64,000 nucleotides of DNA from Chromobotia macracanthus (lineage: Eukaryota > Chordata > Actinopteri > Cypriniformes > Botiidae): assembly GCA_036877525.1 (NCBI GenBank), contig JAZGTH010000123.1, positions 673,501 to 737,500 on the forward strand, given 5' to 3'. This document shows positions 37,306-50,719 of this stretch, one piece after another. Below the pieces are notes generated by a model. It was not told the origin of the DNA. It saw only the letters and a list, made by a program, of their open reading frames with translations, and searched no databases. The position numbers and the translations under genes are program-made. The first letter of the stretch is position 1; each line of letters starts with the position of its first letter.

Positions 37306-39519
37306 AAAAAAATTTATGTGGCAGTGTCTGTTCATAAGTCTATACCAGTGGGCTGCTCAACCCAAGCCCAAGTTGATGCTTTCTCACTGTCACAGTGGTG
37401 AATGACTGTCTAATAATGTCTAATAAGTGAAGTTAGTGGGAAGTGACAGTGAATCTTCAGTTATGTGATGTTTAATTACTAATATCTGACAACTGCTCAG
37501 CGTGTCAAGGGGCAGAAGGCTTGAGTGACAGGTGTGTGTGACAGGAGTCACTGACAGAGTGCAGATCCCAAGCTTGCAAACATGTCATCTTTGTCAGGGT
37601 GTGCTGAGAGAACACAGTCAATCATGCAAGTCAGATCTAGGCTTGGTCTATACCATCTATCAGTGTAATTAATCCATCCACAGGTTGAGCAGCTGCAATG
37701 AATTTTAAAGCCAAAGAACATTCTCACCCTGAAATCTATTCACAGGTTTATAAAAGTGAAATCTTTCACCTACACTTGCATAACTGCATCTTTGAGGAGC
37801 ATGCAAGTTACATTTACAATGACACATTCTTGGTCTATAAGGTCAGCATGAAATCTATAAGACAAAATAAAAATAAAAAGTGACAATCTATGAAATAACT
37901 TACAGAGTTAGTTGATAATATTACATAATATGCACCACTTAATATAATATTTTCAAAATAAGCACAATAATTTGGGGTCAAACAGTTCTTACTGAAATAA
38001 ACATGAGGGCAAAGAGATTAAAATGCATGTCAAGGTGACAGTACACTTCATAGTGACAAATGAGCAGAAACTGAATTTGTTGGTCTAGGCATCATTTTAA
38101 ACCCACAAACTCAGGCACAGATCAACTTTCCACAACTTCCAGAAATGTGCTTGGCATAATCTGGAAACATCTTTTGCTGGCTTGGTAAGATTTACTCTAA
38201 AAACACTGTGTCAAAAAATAGTGAATCCAACAATCTATATTTATAAAATGAAATGTCATTAAATCACACAGTGCTGCAATGCACAACAAGGGTCCAATGA
38301 GTTGACAGAACTTGGCTGGAGTTAACAGAACCCTATCTGAAGAAACTGAGGCATACTGAATGAGTCATTTGGAATGTGACATCTGTTACAAGGGCAACTG
38401 AGAGAGAAAATTACATGCTGTCCCCACTGATGAATTACAAAGAAGTGTTAAAGGCATCTTAGACATCTGCAGGGGAACACTTAACACACAAGGATGTGCC
38501 ACGCATGCACTGATACCATCTTGACTTGGAACTGGTTTCAGGTTATACACAGTGTATAGGAAAAAAAGAAACATTATTCAGCATGACACTTTTCTGGATC
38601 AGATGGTAACATGGGCATGAGAAACTCCAGTTCAGTACCAAGCCCCTTGAGCAGCAGTTAATCTAATATGTCACTTTCAAATTCTCTTGAAAAACATTGG
38701 CTGCAGGCTTAGTACTGTAGGTACAGTTGTTGCACATTATAGCTAGTTAGTCCATTTTGCTCAGCTAATAAAATTATTCAAAGCAGGATGAGTAATTGCA
38801 TCATTTGATAGCATCTAGAAAAGACGACTGGAGTGATACAAAAGGTAGATTTCCAGTGCTGTTCTGATATCTATCAGGGGCTGAAACTGTTAATTATTGT
38901 AAGTATATTTAATTTCAGAACAACTGTGGACCCTTTACTGGTAGCAATAGTTTAAATGGAACTTTTGATTTGTGCCTGTGTGAGAGCAAGATAAAAGCTC
39001 ATTTCCCAGGATTCAGGAAAAATGAAGGAAAGGGTGTCAGAAAACCATAGTGGCAATATCTCATTAGCACCCCTCAGACACCTAGGATGTCATGTTACAC
39101 AGAAAAGTGGTGAGAGAGCTGTATGACGGTGGTTGTAAAGAGGTCTGACACAGAATGACAGACTTGGCAGACTGTGACGTGCTTTGTGTAGATTCTCCGG
39201 GTGCCAGAGTAAGAGGCTGCGGCGCTGAGGGATCAGGCTGAGGTTAAATAGGAGGAGATGTTTGATTATAGCTCTAAAGAACTTCTCTGATTCACACGCA
39301 TGTTAAGACTGCTGTTGCCAACACAGAGAAGTTTATCTTATGGTTGAGATGAGCTTAGTGTGGAAGGTGAGACTGAGGGACAGAGGGTTTTAAAGGACAT
39401 ATTTGGCAGAGCTGTGCTTGTTAGCATACATGGAACATTTCTGAAGCGTTACAAGATGTAACCTTTCACATTCTAATAAAAAAGACTAGCTTTTGAACTT
39501 GCATAAGGTAGGTATCATA

Positions 39520-39650
39520 TGAATTGGTAGATAATAGCTTTAGCATTGCCAAAGTTGTGGATTTGATATTCAGGGAATGTACAAACTGATAAAATGTATA
39601 AGTTGCTTTAAAGAAAAGCTTCTGCCAAATGCATATAAGTATGTCAAATG
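39520..39650 (+). mobile_element. Decayed tRNA-derived SINE
   Basis: A B-box-like GTGGATTTGATATTCAGGGA and the tail GCTTCTGCCAAATGCATATA are recognisable, but the head is poorly kept. Confidence 0.55.
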
Positions 39651-39673
39651 CTTTTTCTAGTCTATGTTCTCCA

Positions 39674-39717
<44 letters not shown>
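39674..39717. repeat. (GT)n(AT)n microsatellite
   Basis: A run of GT dinucleotides passes directly into a run of AT dinucleotides. Confidence 0.95.
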
Positions 39718-39719
<2 letters not shown>

Positions 39720-39923
39720 TTAGAGCTATCAGTTCTGCAGCTGGGGTCCAGGCCTGTGAAACTGGAAGTATGTGGGCCAGATAAAACACTTCAGCACTAG
39801 TGTTCTCATTTGGCGGGACACAGATGAAGGATTTTCCATTCTGAGATGTTACTGAAAACACTAGAGAGGTGATAGCAAGATAAAAGCTCACTTTTATTTG
39901 TGCTGATCATCAGATTATTACTA

Positions 39924-40174
39924 CACTGTAAAAAAAAACTTTGCTGCCTTAAATTTTATGTTAAATCAACTTGGCTTTACAAGTAATTTCAACTTAATAG
40001 TTCAAATCCTGACTGGTGTAACTTATAAAAATAAGTAAGCAAATTGTTTTAACTATTTTTAATAAGTTACAGCAACTCAAGACCAGTCAAGATTACAAAG
40101 AGTAAGTTGAAATGACTTGTGCAGCCACATTGATTAAACTTAAAATTTTAAGGCAGCAATGTTTTTTTACAGTG
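39924..40174. mobile_element. Palindromic MITE with CACTG ends (copy 2)
   Basis: Starts CACTGTAAAAAAAAAC and ends TTTTTTTACAGTG, a good terminal inverted repeat that continues inward (TTTGCTGCCTTAAA against TTTTAAGGCAGCAA). Its body matches the 32.5-kb copy. Total 251 bp with no coding capacity. Confidence 0.8.
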
Positions 40175-41092
40175 TGTGTGACTATCATATTTTATATAAT
40201 GTAGGATTACGAGGGTAATTATGAGTGCATGTGACCTTTGTGAGCCATTCTGATAAATGATACAGATATATAGACAGATACACAAATGTATCAACTGTTG
40301 TGTCACCCCAATGCAGGAAACAGTAAAACAGTCACGCTTACCGATAACTTCTGCTTCTGGTGTCTAAGTATAGCTCCCTTTTCATCAAAACCACCCAAAC
40401 AATGAGGCTGCCCAGAGCTCAAACACAGACATACAGAACAATGCAATACTTACTGAAAGCTCCCTTAAACTTAAAGCATAAAAATGTGACTGACCAACAA
40501 ACGTTAATTGATGTAGATGGGAGAAATGAATGGGTGCTACACAGATACTGTTTGTATACTGACTAACAAATAAGCAGTGCAGACACATTTTCAGTCATGT
40601 TGGAGGAATTATCAGTCAAATGCTGAACTGTATTTCACTTCACTTCCATGTAGATTTGTATACATGTATAAGGGGAGGTGTTGACCACACTTGGCCATGC
40701 ATCTATCATGCATCTACATATCAGCTGGTCTTACTAATATCAACACATCACAAGTAAGAGTTCAGGGAATGTTCATTTAAGCTTCCCTTTAAAATGTATT
40801 TAAACACTGCATAGTATATTAATTTAGATGTTACCTTATATATACACGTTTTGTAGCTTACTTGGTTAGTACTCACAAAGCAAGCACGTCTTCTCCTAAT
40901 AGCAGATAACCTTCTGAACTGCATGCCAGCCATCTGCTGACCACAATCTCACTATAGTCGCGTCTGCTGAATTACATTCATATAAACGCAGTGACTGCCG
41001 TAACGATCAATGTTGTTGTTTTGAAATCAAATGATAAGGGTAATTTGGGAGAGACATGCTGTTTTGTGGACTAGATCCCAGTGGGACATAAC

Positions 41093-41094
<2 letters not shown>

Positions 41095-41139
<45 letters not shown>
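41095..41139. repeat. (GA)n microsatellite upstream of kcnh6
   Basis: About 22 GA units, roughly 530 bp before the kcnh6 ATG. GA tracts near promoters may influence nucleosomes; no direct evidence here. Confidence 0.95.
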
Positions 41140-41142
<3 letters not shown>

Positions 41143-41329
41143 CATGAGCGCGCATCTGCCTTCTGTCAAAAGTGACAGCTGCGTCTACTGCCTCCCCAGT
41201 GAACGCTTGCACCGTTACCTATTCAACACCGAGCTTCCTCATCTGATGATCCAGATCAGACTGTCAAATAGCGGACATCAGTGCTGCCGCCTGTCTGATG
41301 TTTCTCTTTCTGTTTAAGATGTTTCGTGG

Positions 41330-41671
41330 CTTTCAGGCAGCCTCTCCGCGCGTTTCCACCGCGCGCAGCGACATGTTATCTAACGGCGCGACATTTCTAC
41401 TGCCATCGTTGTTGGTGAAGTTGTGAGACCCAAAACAGAAGCAAATAATCACTTCACCGGCGTTTGATTTCGCTCTTAAACTTACAGCTCTGTTACTTTA
41501 CATTTGCGCGGCATTTGGAGCATCATCTGTTGTTGAACGCGGGGTTATGAACACTTTATCTCGCACTGTGTGTTCAAGCCTATCCTCGTCTTTCCTTCTC
41601 GATCATCCTTGAAAGACGGAGAGAGAAAACAAGAGGGATCGTCGGTGTTTTGGCTTTATCCACGCGTGGAA
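41330..41671 (+). promoter_or_regulatory. kcnh6: kcnh6 promoter region and 5' UTR
   Basis: A CpG-rich patch (CTCCGCGCGTTTCCACCGCG and ACGGCGCGACA) lies just before the kcnh6 ATG, contrasting with AT-rich flanks. No clear TATA box at the right distance. The transcription start is not resolved. Confidence 0.5.
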
Positions 41672-44600
41672 ATGCCTGTGCGCCGTGGACATGTGGCTCT
41701 CCAGAATACCTATCTGGACACCATCATCAGGAAATTTGACGGACAAAGTGAGTTTAAAAACTGATGGTAAATTTCCATGAGTACATACGAGTTGTCTATG
41801 TTGATTAATGTAAGTTAAATAGCAGGATTGTTACAGTTTATGTTATTGCAATATTCATGAAATATTGATGAGTCGGGGTTGAAATATACACCCGTTAGAA
41901 ATTGTTGTCTGAAGTTGGTCAGGCACGTGCTCCTGTTACATATCTGAAGTGCGTGGCAAATCAGCGGTGTGTCAGATTTGATCTGCTCTAGTGCACATTC
42001 ACACAGTACAAACTCATCTGTTGCTGATAAATATCCAGTTAGCACATTTGTACCCAGGTTGTTTAATAACCATCTGCCATTTTTCAATTGTTGCGCGCTT
42101 GTTTTTTGTGCACCTGCTTTGTTCTTTCTCTCACGTTGCCTGATACAAGCAGAATGAAAATTGAATTGGAAATCCGTATTATAAATCGTAATGATTAGTT
42201 ACTCAGACATTTACAATGTTTCTTTCACATTTTCATATGTATGTTACATGTTACAAGTTTTTATGATCTTGTGCCAATTAGGATTTTTGATATTACCAAA
42301 ATCCTAGCTTTTACTCACATCCTAACCCTAATCCATATCTTAGACCAAATCCCCAGGTCAAATCTAGTCTTTATCTCTTTTTTTAACCCAAAGGCTGTTC
42401 TATGTCTGCTGTGTAAGGCCTTTTTGGCCTTTTTTGGGATCTCTTTAGTTGCATTGCTTATCTATGTAAAACAAACAAATGTAATAGAGGCTGTTTAGAA
42501 AATTGTTTGTATTATCCCTCTCTGTGAAAGTTATTTTGCAAATGCATCATAAGTCTTTTTATGCAACCCTTTTCAGCAGACATCAGTTATGTGTGTATTG
42601 CTGGTGTTTTCGCATGATGTCGTCTTTATGTTTTTAAATATATATGCCGCATGTACATATGTGCCCGTGCATGTAGATGTGTGAGGGTGAGCCTGCAGCT
42701 CCTCCCTTCTCTTGCTATCAGTTAAGGGTAAGTGTCATTTTGTGGCTGCTAGGCAACCATCTCAGTGCATTGTGTTCTGTTCCTGAAGTAAAAAGGCGAT
42801 AATGAGTTTGATGCTGAGGGGCATTAAAGTTCCTGTCATCAAACCCAATTACTATTCAGAGATGGAGAACCAGCACTGAGATTTATAGATAAAAGCAGGC
42901 AGCTTATGTCTTTAAAGGCACAGCTACAACATATCAATAATTTAAAAGAAACTTTTACCTTCTGTCCAAAGCAAAACCTCTATTCTTTCTCCATCATTTA
43001 GATGAACTGTGTTGCTCTCTGGTGTAAATTAGAAAGGCAAAGTCAGTGTTTTTCAGCTGTTGATGCAGATGACGTGTAATGCTATTGCTGATAACACAGC
43101 TGTCAGCAGATTTCCTGTTTATGTCACACGAACCACAGGAAATACAGACCTAATGTGTATTGTGTGTGTTTAATATAAGCAATATTACACAAGCAAGAGT
43201 TTGTTATACTGACTACAAAAGCACCATGACGCAGACTGTTTTATCAGTCAGTTTTAATGGACCATTTCTTTTACTGAAACACTTCACTGAGGTTCTTTGG
43301 TTGTTTTCAATGAATGCTAAGAAAAACATCATTTGGCTTTGTTCAAACCTGAATCTGGACTCAATGCCACCTCAAGTGCATGCTGTCATTTTAGCAAAAG
43401 GAAGAAATTCATGATCCTTGTACTTTCTCTCACTCAAACCTAAATTTTTTTCTATTTTTCCAATCACCTCACCCCAACCAGATCGGAAGTTTCTGATAGC
43501 CAACGCCCAGATGAAGAACTGTGGGATTATCTACTGCAATGAGGGCTTCTGTCAGATGTTTGGTTTCTCACGATCGGAGATCATGCAGCAGTCCTGCACC
43601 TGTCAGTTCCTGGTTGGGCCAGGCACCATGAAGAGCGCCCTGACACAGCTAGCACAGGCCCTGCTCGGATCAGAGGAGCGCAAGGTGGAGATCCTCTACT
43701 ACTCTAAAGAAGGTATGCTGTACACTTAGGGACAAGATGACTACATAGCATGAGGAGATTTACATACAAATTAATATTATTTTGAATCACCGATTATGCT
43801 TAATACAATGACACAGATACAATGCATGGCCATGTCTTAAAGCAATAGAAAATGAAAATTTATCATAAATTCATAATGAGCCATAAATTACTCATCCCTA
43901 AATCATGCTAAGTGTATATGACTTTAAACCCAACACAATCAGAAATTTTGAAGCCGCATCCGTTCATTATAAAAGTAATCCATGCAACTCCAGTTTGAGC
44001 ATATTTAGCGATCTATACATTACGTTTGAATGTAAACATGTTTGTATTGGCTAACTTTCAGTTTTGAGTGGACTATTCCTTTAAAGTTCTTTTTCTACCT
44101 TAGTCAGAGAAGTTTTACCTTATTTGTTGATTTTTAGTGCTTTAAACCCAACCCGGCCAGACTGGAAGACCAGCTAACCATCTTAGGCTGATTTAAGCAG
44201 TTTTTTGTTTAGCAGAAAGAGGCCAGCTAAGGTTGCACAGGAAGACCAAAATGTCTGCCTAAGAGAGCTGCCTCATCCACCCCCTCTTCCTGTCTTTAGT
44301 CTCCTCATACAGAAACAGATGAAGGGAGTAGATGGCACTCTACACATTGTTAAGCTTGTGTGTGTGCATGTAGCTCAGCTAGAAAGTGGACAGGTGTTCT
44401 TTCGGCCGGGAAGCGGTGCACAGATAACATTACCATGACAACAGGCCTCTAAAACCCCACACGCCTATTACTATACTAATGCACTGAGCACAGTCACACA
44501 CAGAGGCCAACACACATATGCTCACATGCACTGCCATCTCTCTTATTTTATCTTGAATATATTTTTAGTGAATACAACTTCTAGATTTGTGTCACACTTG

Positions 44601-47600
44601 AGCTAGAGACTGAACAGCACCTTTGTGTGTGTGTGTGTGTGTTAGACCAGGGTCTATATTTAGAGTGGTTGATGGCCTGCTTTAGTCAAGAGCTGAGGGG
44701 GTCTGGCTGACTTGAATCATGCTGTTCTTTTTCTGGTTATTCTGTCCTCTTCTCTTTCCCGTGGCTCTCATTACTTTGGTTTGCATCCCCTCATTAATCT
44801 CTTTTATTGCCTTTCTGTTGCTAGTTGTGTATAGGTTAAAAGTTCAAAGCACGATGCTTTGATTTACTAGAGCACAGTGTTATAAAGACAGTTTATCTTT
44901 TAGAGTCTCATAGCCAAAATATAAATGACCTCCAAATGTTCTCGTGCATCTGTGTGTTTATCTGAGGGGATTTTTTTCTATCTGTTTCCTTTTGGAATTC
45001 AGGCCCCCCTGAACGGCAGCACCTGTGTGTGGGTGTCTTGTTGTGTGTTTGTGTAAGAGGGAGTGTGTTTGGACTAGATACAGCCCTCTGGTACTCTCAT
45101 ATTTAGAACAGTTTTTCATGAAGACTAAACTACACTAAGCTTCAGTATTTACTCAGACATTTTTGATTAATGTGACCTCAGTAGTATTCATAGATATTCA
45201 TGCTATGCATATATTTTAATTTGTGGATATCACACGCATAGGCTACAGTCACACAAAGTATGCTACATTAATATAGGATGTACGTACTACAAAGTTAAAC
45301 TGTTTATGGTATATTAATATTAACTTTATATTAATTTAATTTAAACATACCATATTTTTTCCACTGGTTCAAGCATTTTCAGTTAATTGCTATGGAAACC
45401 AAGTGTCACACTCTTGAGGTGGATTGTGGGATTGACAACGGTGCATATACGCCCCAAAACTACAGTGTGCAGGTGTTGTGGGCAGTATTTGTCAGATTTT
45501 TCCTCTATAGTGAAAAGTTTTTCATTCATTTTCATTTTTCATTCATCATTTTTCGTTTGGTAAAACTTTTATTTAGAGTTTAGTTTAGTTAAGTTAGGGC
45601 AGATGTAGCAAAGACTGTATAGCGAATCTAATTATTTGCAAATGACAAACATATGATACACACACCCATTTGACTGCACCAGATAACGATGCATTGTGCT
45701 GTTTCTACACTAGAGGGTGCACACAAAAATATTTAGCCTATAACAAATACACAAACTGGGTTTGAATGTGTAGTGTTTAATAATAAATAAAGTTAATATA
45801 AAGAGTTTGTGTACCCCATTGTCGCCTTGAATTGGGGTTTGGGAATCCCAATATTCCAATAGTCATAAGGGCAAATAATTTCTTTATCTCTCATTCTGTC
45901 TTTTAGGAACTTGTAGGCCGTGTTTGATTGATGTGATTCCAGTGAAGAATGAAGAAGGAGTCGTTATCATGTTCATTCTAAACTTCCAGGCGCTCTTAGA
46001 CCCTTCCCTGAAGAAAGGTGGCATCAAACAGCGCATGACACACAGCTGGCTACGAGCAGGTGTGTGTGTGTGTGGGAGAGATTATAGCCATTTTTTGTAA
46101 TACAGCCTTATAAGGTAAAGAGATACTACTGGGTTTGGTGTGATGGTTGGTGTGTAGGTGTAGCCTGAGTATCTGATAAAGTTGGTGTCAGATTCTTCTG
46201 GTTAGAATGTTGTATATGTATATTATGCAAAGTGTGCATGCTTGACCCAGAAACACTGTCTGGGCTGAGCCCAAACAGATTTTAATCATCATCATTATAA
46301 TAATATTATATTATTGTTTATATATTATATATTAATATTATATTATTGTGGTGTGTAAAATTATTGTTATTATTTTCCATATATAAACATGTATGAATAG
46401 CATGTCAACATCTTATTTATTTATTATATTCCTTAGGAAACAAACACCACAAATAAAATCACTTTAATATCTCATTACCTGTAATGAATCATGAAAAGAA
46501 GACCTAGTACTGTCATGTCTCTCCAAAGGAGTTTCATAAAGTATCTTATCTTTATAAAGTATCTTAACAGTGTTGCATGCTGTGCTCAGTGTTGCCAAGA
46601 TAATAAAACAAACTGTAAAAAGAAGTCATCAAAAATACTTGAAAATGAATTCTATGATTGTATAATATTCTGTCTAATCAGGTCAGAGACGTAAGATGAT
46701 GCTGAGAATCCCCTCGCTCCGTGTCCAACGGCAGCCATCTCTCCCTAAAGACCACTTTGAGGGTGTAGTTGTGGACTATCTACAGGTAAATGTACTACAT
46801 GTATATGTAAGACACATCCGTAATCACATTCCCATACACACACATCTAATCTACAGCTCTTCTATGTGTCCTGCAGCCCTCTAGTGAGGAGGTAGTGATG
46901 AAGGACCTCCAGATGTCATCTCAAGAGAGCTGCTTGAAGTCAGAGACCCAGGCCTTGATTCAGCAGAACCCCTCTACGTGTGGCTTCTCCTCCCCACTCT
47001 CACGACTCTCAGACCGGTTAGATCCCAACGCACCCACCCTCAAACACAGCCACTCCAGAGAGAGCGTGCGCAGCCTGCGCAGGGCCTCCTCACTGCACGA
47101 CATAGACGGCATGAGGGACCAATGGAGTGGTAAGCTCCAAAACAGCATTTATGTGTGTGTATTTATCTGGGTCATTTGCCAAAATAGGTACCTTTTCCAG
47201 TTTATGGTGGAATTTTTCAAGTAAAGGTGATTTTTAAAAGTACATTTTTTAAACATTTCAGTAGCAATAGCATTCAGTAGCACTGTGCCATCCCAGCTTA
47301 AGGTCATAAAACAAGGTGCTTCTTTGAGGGAGAATTTAATACTGCTGTTTCTGAAAATAGTGAGCAGTGAGGTGCTCTTACTCTTTCTTTATAAACTTGT
47401 CAAATGTCAGTGCGGCTGTAATAAAGCATTGGCAGTCAGATTTAAGAGGGTATGGACTCCTATTGCAAGTGCACATGGGCTCCATCCAATCAACTCTCTT
47501 GTTTCTGCTGTAATTTACCTTTTTTTTTTAGCATTAAACAGGTATATTATGAGACCATGCAGGATGTGCCTTTAATGGAAATTAAGAGTTATGTTTCTAT

Positions 47601-50600
47601 TCATCCCTGAATACACAATATGTTTGATGAAAATTTAATTAGCTTAAAAGAGTACAGCTTGATGAGATTAGCTAGTAACGTTTTGTAATGGTGGCTTTGG
47701 AACAACTCCAAAAAGCAGCACAATGCCGAGTGTTATGAGCATAACAAAGCAAGCCATCTCAGATGTCCAGAATGAGACTCATTGGTTCCCCAGTGAGATA
47801 GGCACATGTGGCAGCCTCACGGACCTATTTCTGTAGCTGCAGCCCTAATCAATGCTTTTGTGTGACTGTGATTACCCCCAGCCACCCCTGATGCGCCTGC
47901 CACAGTGCATGTGTGTGTGTGTGTGTGTGAGTTTATTTTTGTCATCATAGAGGCGTCTGTATGACTCATAGATATTCATTAAGCAATACCCAGATAACAA
48001 TTTTGGGTTGTAAGAACTTTCCTTAACGCTTACATTAAGTTACAAAAATGTTATTATAAACAAGTGTTATTTTGAAAGTTTTAAAAACATTAAAAACATC
48101 CATTTTTTTAAACGGTGTATTGCATTATTGCTTGGTTATAGCAAGCAACATTACAGAATTTTTAATTCTGTAATGTTTTAAAAATGTTCCTCTAAAAACA
48201 TAAAAATAACATTTTTAATATATTTGATATATAATGAATAAAATGTTTCTACTATTATTATTGCAGGAATATTTTTGATAGCTAGATTGAGAAATGAGAT
48301 TGAGAAATGACATTATGAGAAATGTCATTATGACATTATGACCTGAAATTAATTTTTATTGGCTGAACTTCCCTTTGAATATTTCTTTATTATTGTTATG
48401 CACAAAAACAAGGACATAAGTATTTTTGTAATGAGCAGATGTAGGGTGGTGTTAAAAGTCACATGGTACTGTATCCATCAGCTGTGATTGGTTTAATCTA
48501 ACCATGTAATGTTTCCCACTTTAGAATACTGGGATAAGAATGCATGGCTGACTATACGGTGTGATGTTTCTTTCTCAGATCTAAAGCCCAGTAACCTAAA
48601 CTCCACATCAGACTCTGATCTGATGCGGCACCGCGCCATTGGACGCATCCCTCAGGTGACAATATCATTTGGCTCAGACCGTCTCAGACCCCCGTCCCCC
48701 ACAGAAATCGAGATCATCGCACCCAGCAAGATTAAAGATCGCACACAGAATGTCTCAGAAAAGGTCACGCAAGTCACCCAGGTAAGCTAACAAGTATTTG
48801 ACAGCTCATCAAGATATTTTAGTCACATTTTTACCCAGACAGGACCAAAATATGGTTCCTTATCTTCCTGGTTCCTTAGCGGGACCTAGATGTATTATCA
48901 TCTCCCAGTGTTGTGTATTTACTGTACATAAAGTGTGTTTGATATATAATAACAAGGAAAGTAGTGGTGACATTTCTGCAGTATTTAGAAGAGCTGCATG
49001 CTTCATAATCCAACACTCAGAACTGGCCTACAGTTGTACTAATGAGTTTTCTGGGCACATTTGTGCCATTTGTAGTTGTGCCTGTTTTGCATTTCCTGAG
49101 TGCATTGTTTAGTGATTGTGGGTGCTAAAATAACACAGGCATTTAATGCAAATAAACACCACTATCAGCGGGCCCTTCGCATTCTACCAAGGTTTAATTT
49201 AGTCAAAGTTTAAATAAACAGCAGGATTGAGTGACTGAACATCACAAAAAAGCATCACCAATCAGGGGCCAATGAAAAGCTTAAAGCTTAATGACATCAT
49301 CTACATGATTTGCTATTTTGTAACATCTCCACACAAGTAGTTAGTGACCTAGATAGAGTCCTGTGGGGATGTAGGCAGTGCTTATTCAGATGTTTATGTA
49401 GTGGACAGAGTGTGTGTATAGACAGACTGACACGCTTTCCTGCTTTGGGGTTTTATATACATTTATTGGAGTGGAGTGTACATCAGTGCATATTAGTGTG
49501 TGTGTTAATATAGGTTATGTATTTTAATTAATGAACGTGAAGTGAACAAAGAGTATGTGTACTCCTCATACACTTAATACAAAAATGTATAACTCTGACC
49601 TCATATATTTAAATAGTTAATGTATAAATTGTATACATATTGAAATGTATTTTTCCTTTTTTCTTTTTATTCCTTTTTTATGCGTGTATGTGTGTTGTCT
49701 TGTCTGTGTGTGCAGTAGATAAAAATAGGGCAGTATTGCAATAAAGAGAAAAAAGTAATATAGCATGAAAGTATGAAATAAAGCATGAAAGAAAAAGATT
49801 GTATTGATGACGTCTTTCTTCATGGTCACACATGAGACTGTGTTTGTTTAGCTGCCAGTGGAAAAATCAATCATGCTGACAAATCTACCGCTGATCTAAG
49901 CTTGCACATTCCAGTCATAAACCTTGCTTATGTGTGCGTGCTTGTAATTGTGTGTGTGATATTGTTTATCAATGACAGATATAAATAGTTCTCACAGGTG
50001 AACTGTACTGCAGAAGTTCAGTTTGTATAGTCTCTCTGTCAGGATTTCTTATGTTTTCACTCCTCTTCTTCCTATTGTTCATAATCTTAATATTTGTACA
50101 TATTCTTTCTTTCATCCTAAAAGGGGTATTTATACATTTCAAAATGTATTTCAAATGTAAACTTATGCATTTCTATTTAATATATCCGGTCAGAGTTAAA
50201 AGTTTAAGTTCACAAACGTGTATTTAATCAAAATGAATACAGGAGCACCTGCAAATATGAATGTTTAAAGGCAGGGTAGGGTAGGGTAAACATTTTCTGT
50301 TATGCTGGCTTCACATCCTGATAGTAATCACTAAGTAAAGTGGTCTAAATCTATTCATATATTTATCTTCTGAGGAAGGTACAGGACCATAAAACGTTTG
50401 TCCAATCATTGCATTCGATCCGAATGCATTGATAGGATGTCCTGCTTGCCTGTCAAACTATGTATTTGCATACCTCAATTGTAATTTGCATGGGCGCACC
50501 GCATTCATGTGTTGGAGGAGGCGTGTGTACGTGCGTGTGGTGTCTCTTTGCTGTGACCTTGGCCCCTGGGGCTAATGGATGTAGAGGGCAGTATCAACAG

Positions 50601-50659
50601 AGGTCACACAGACTCACCTGCCCAACATACACATCAGACAAAAGCGTGCACACAAACAC

Positions 50660-50719
<60 letters not shown>

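Larger units (their letters stand above)
37306..41300. other. Intergenic DNA between gfap and kcnh6
   Basis: About 4 kb without recognised exons. It holds a decayed SINE (39520-39650), a GT/AT microsatellite, a CACTG-ended MITE and a GA run. The remainder is AT-rich, with only random short open frames. Confidence 0.5.

Noticed and set aside
39466..39891. 141-codon minus-strand open frame
   Set aside because: It crosses a GT/AT microsatellite and a decayed SINE; the Ile-Tyr run is simple-repeat translation.
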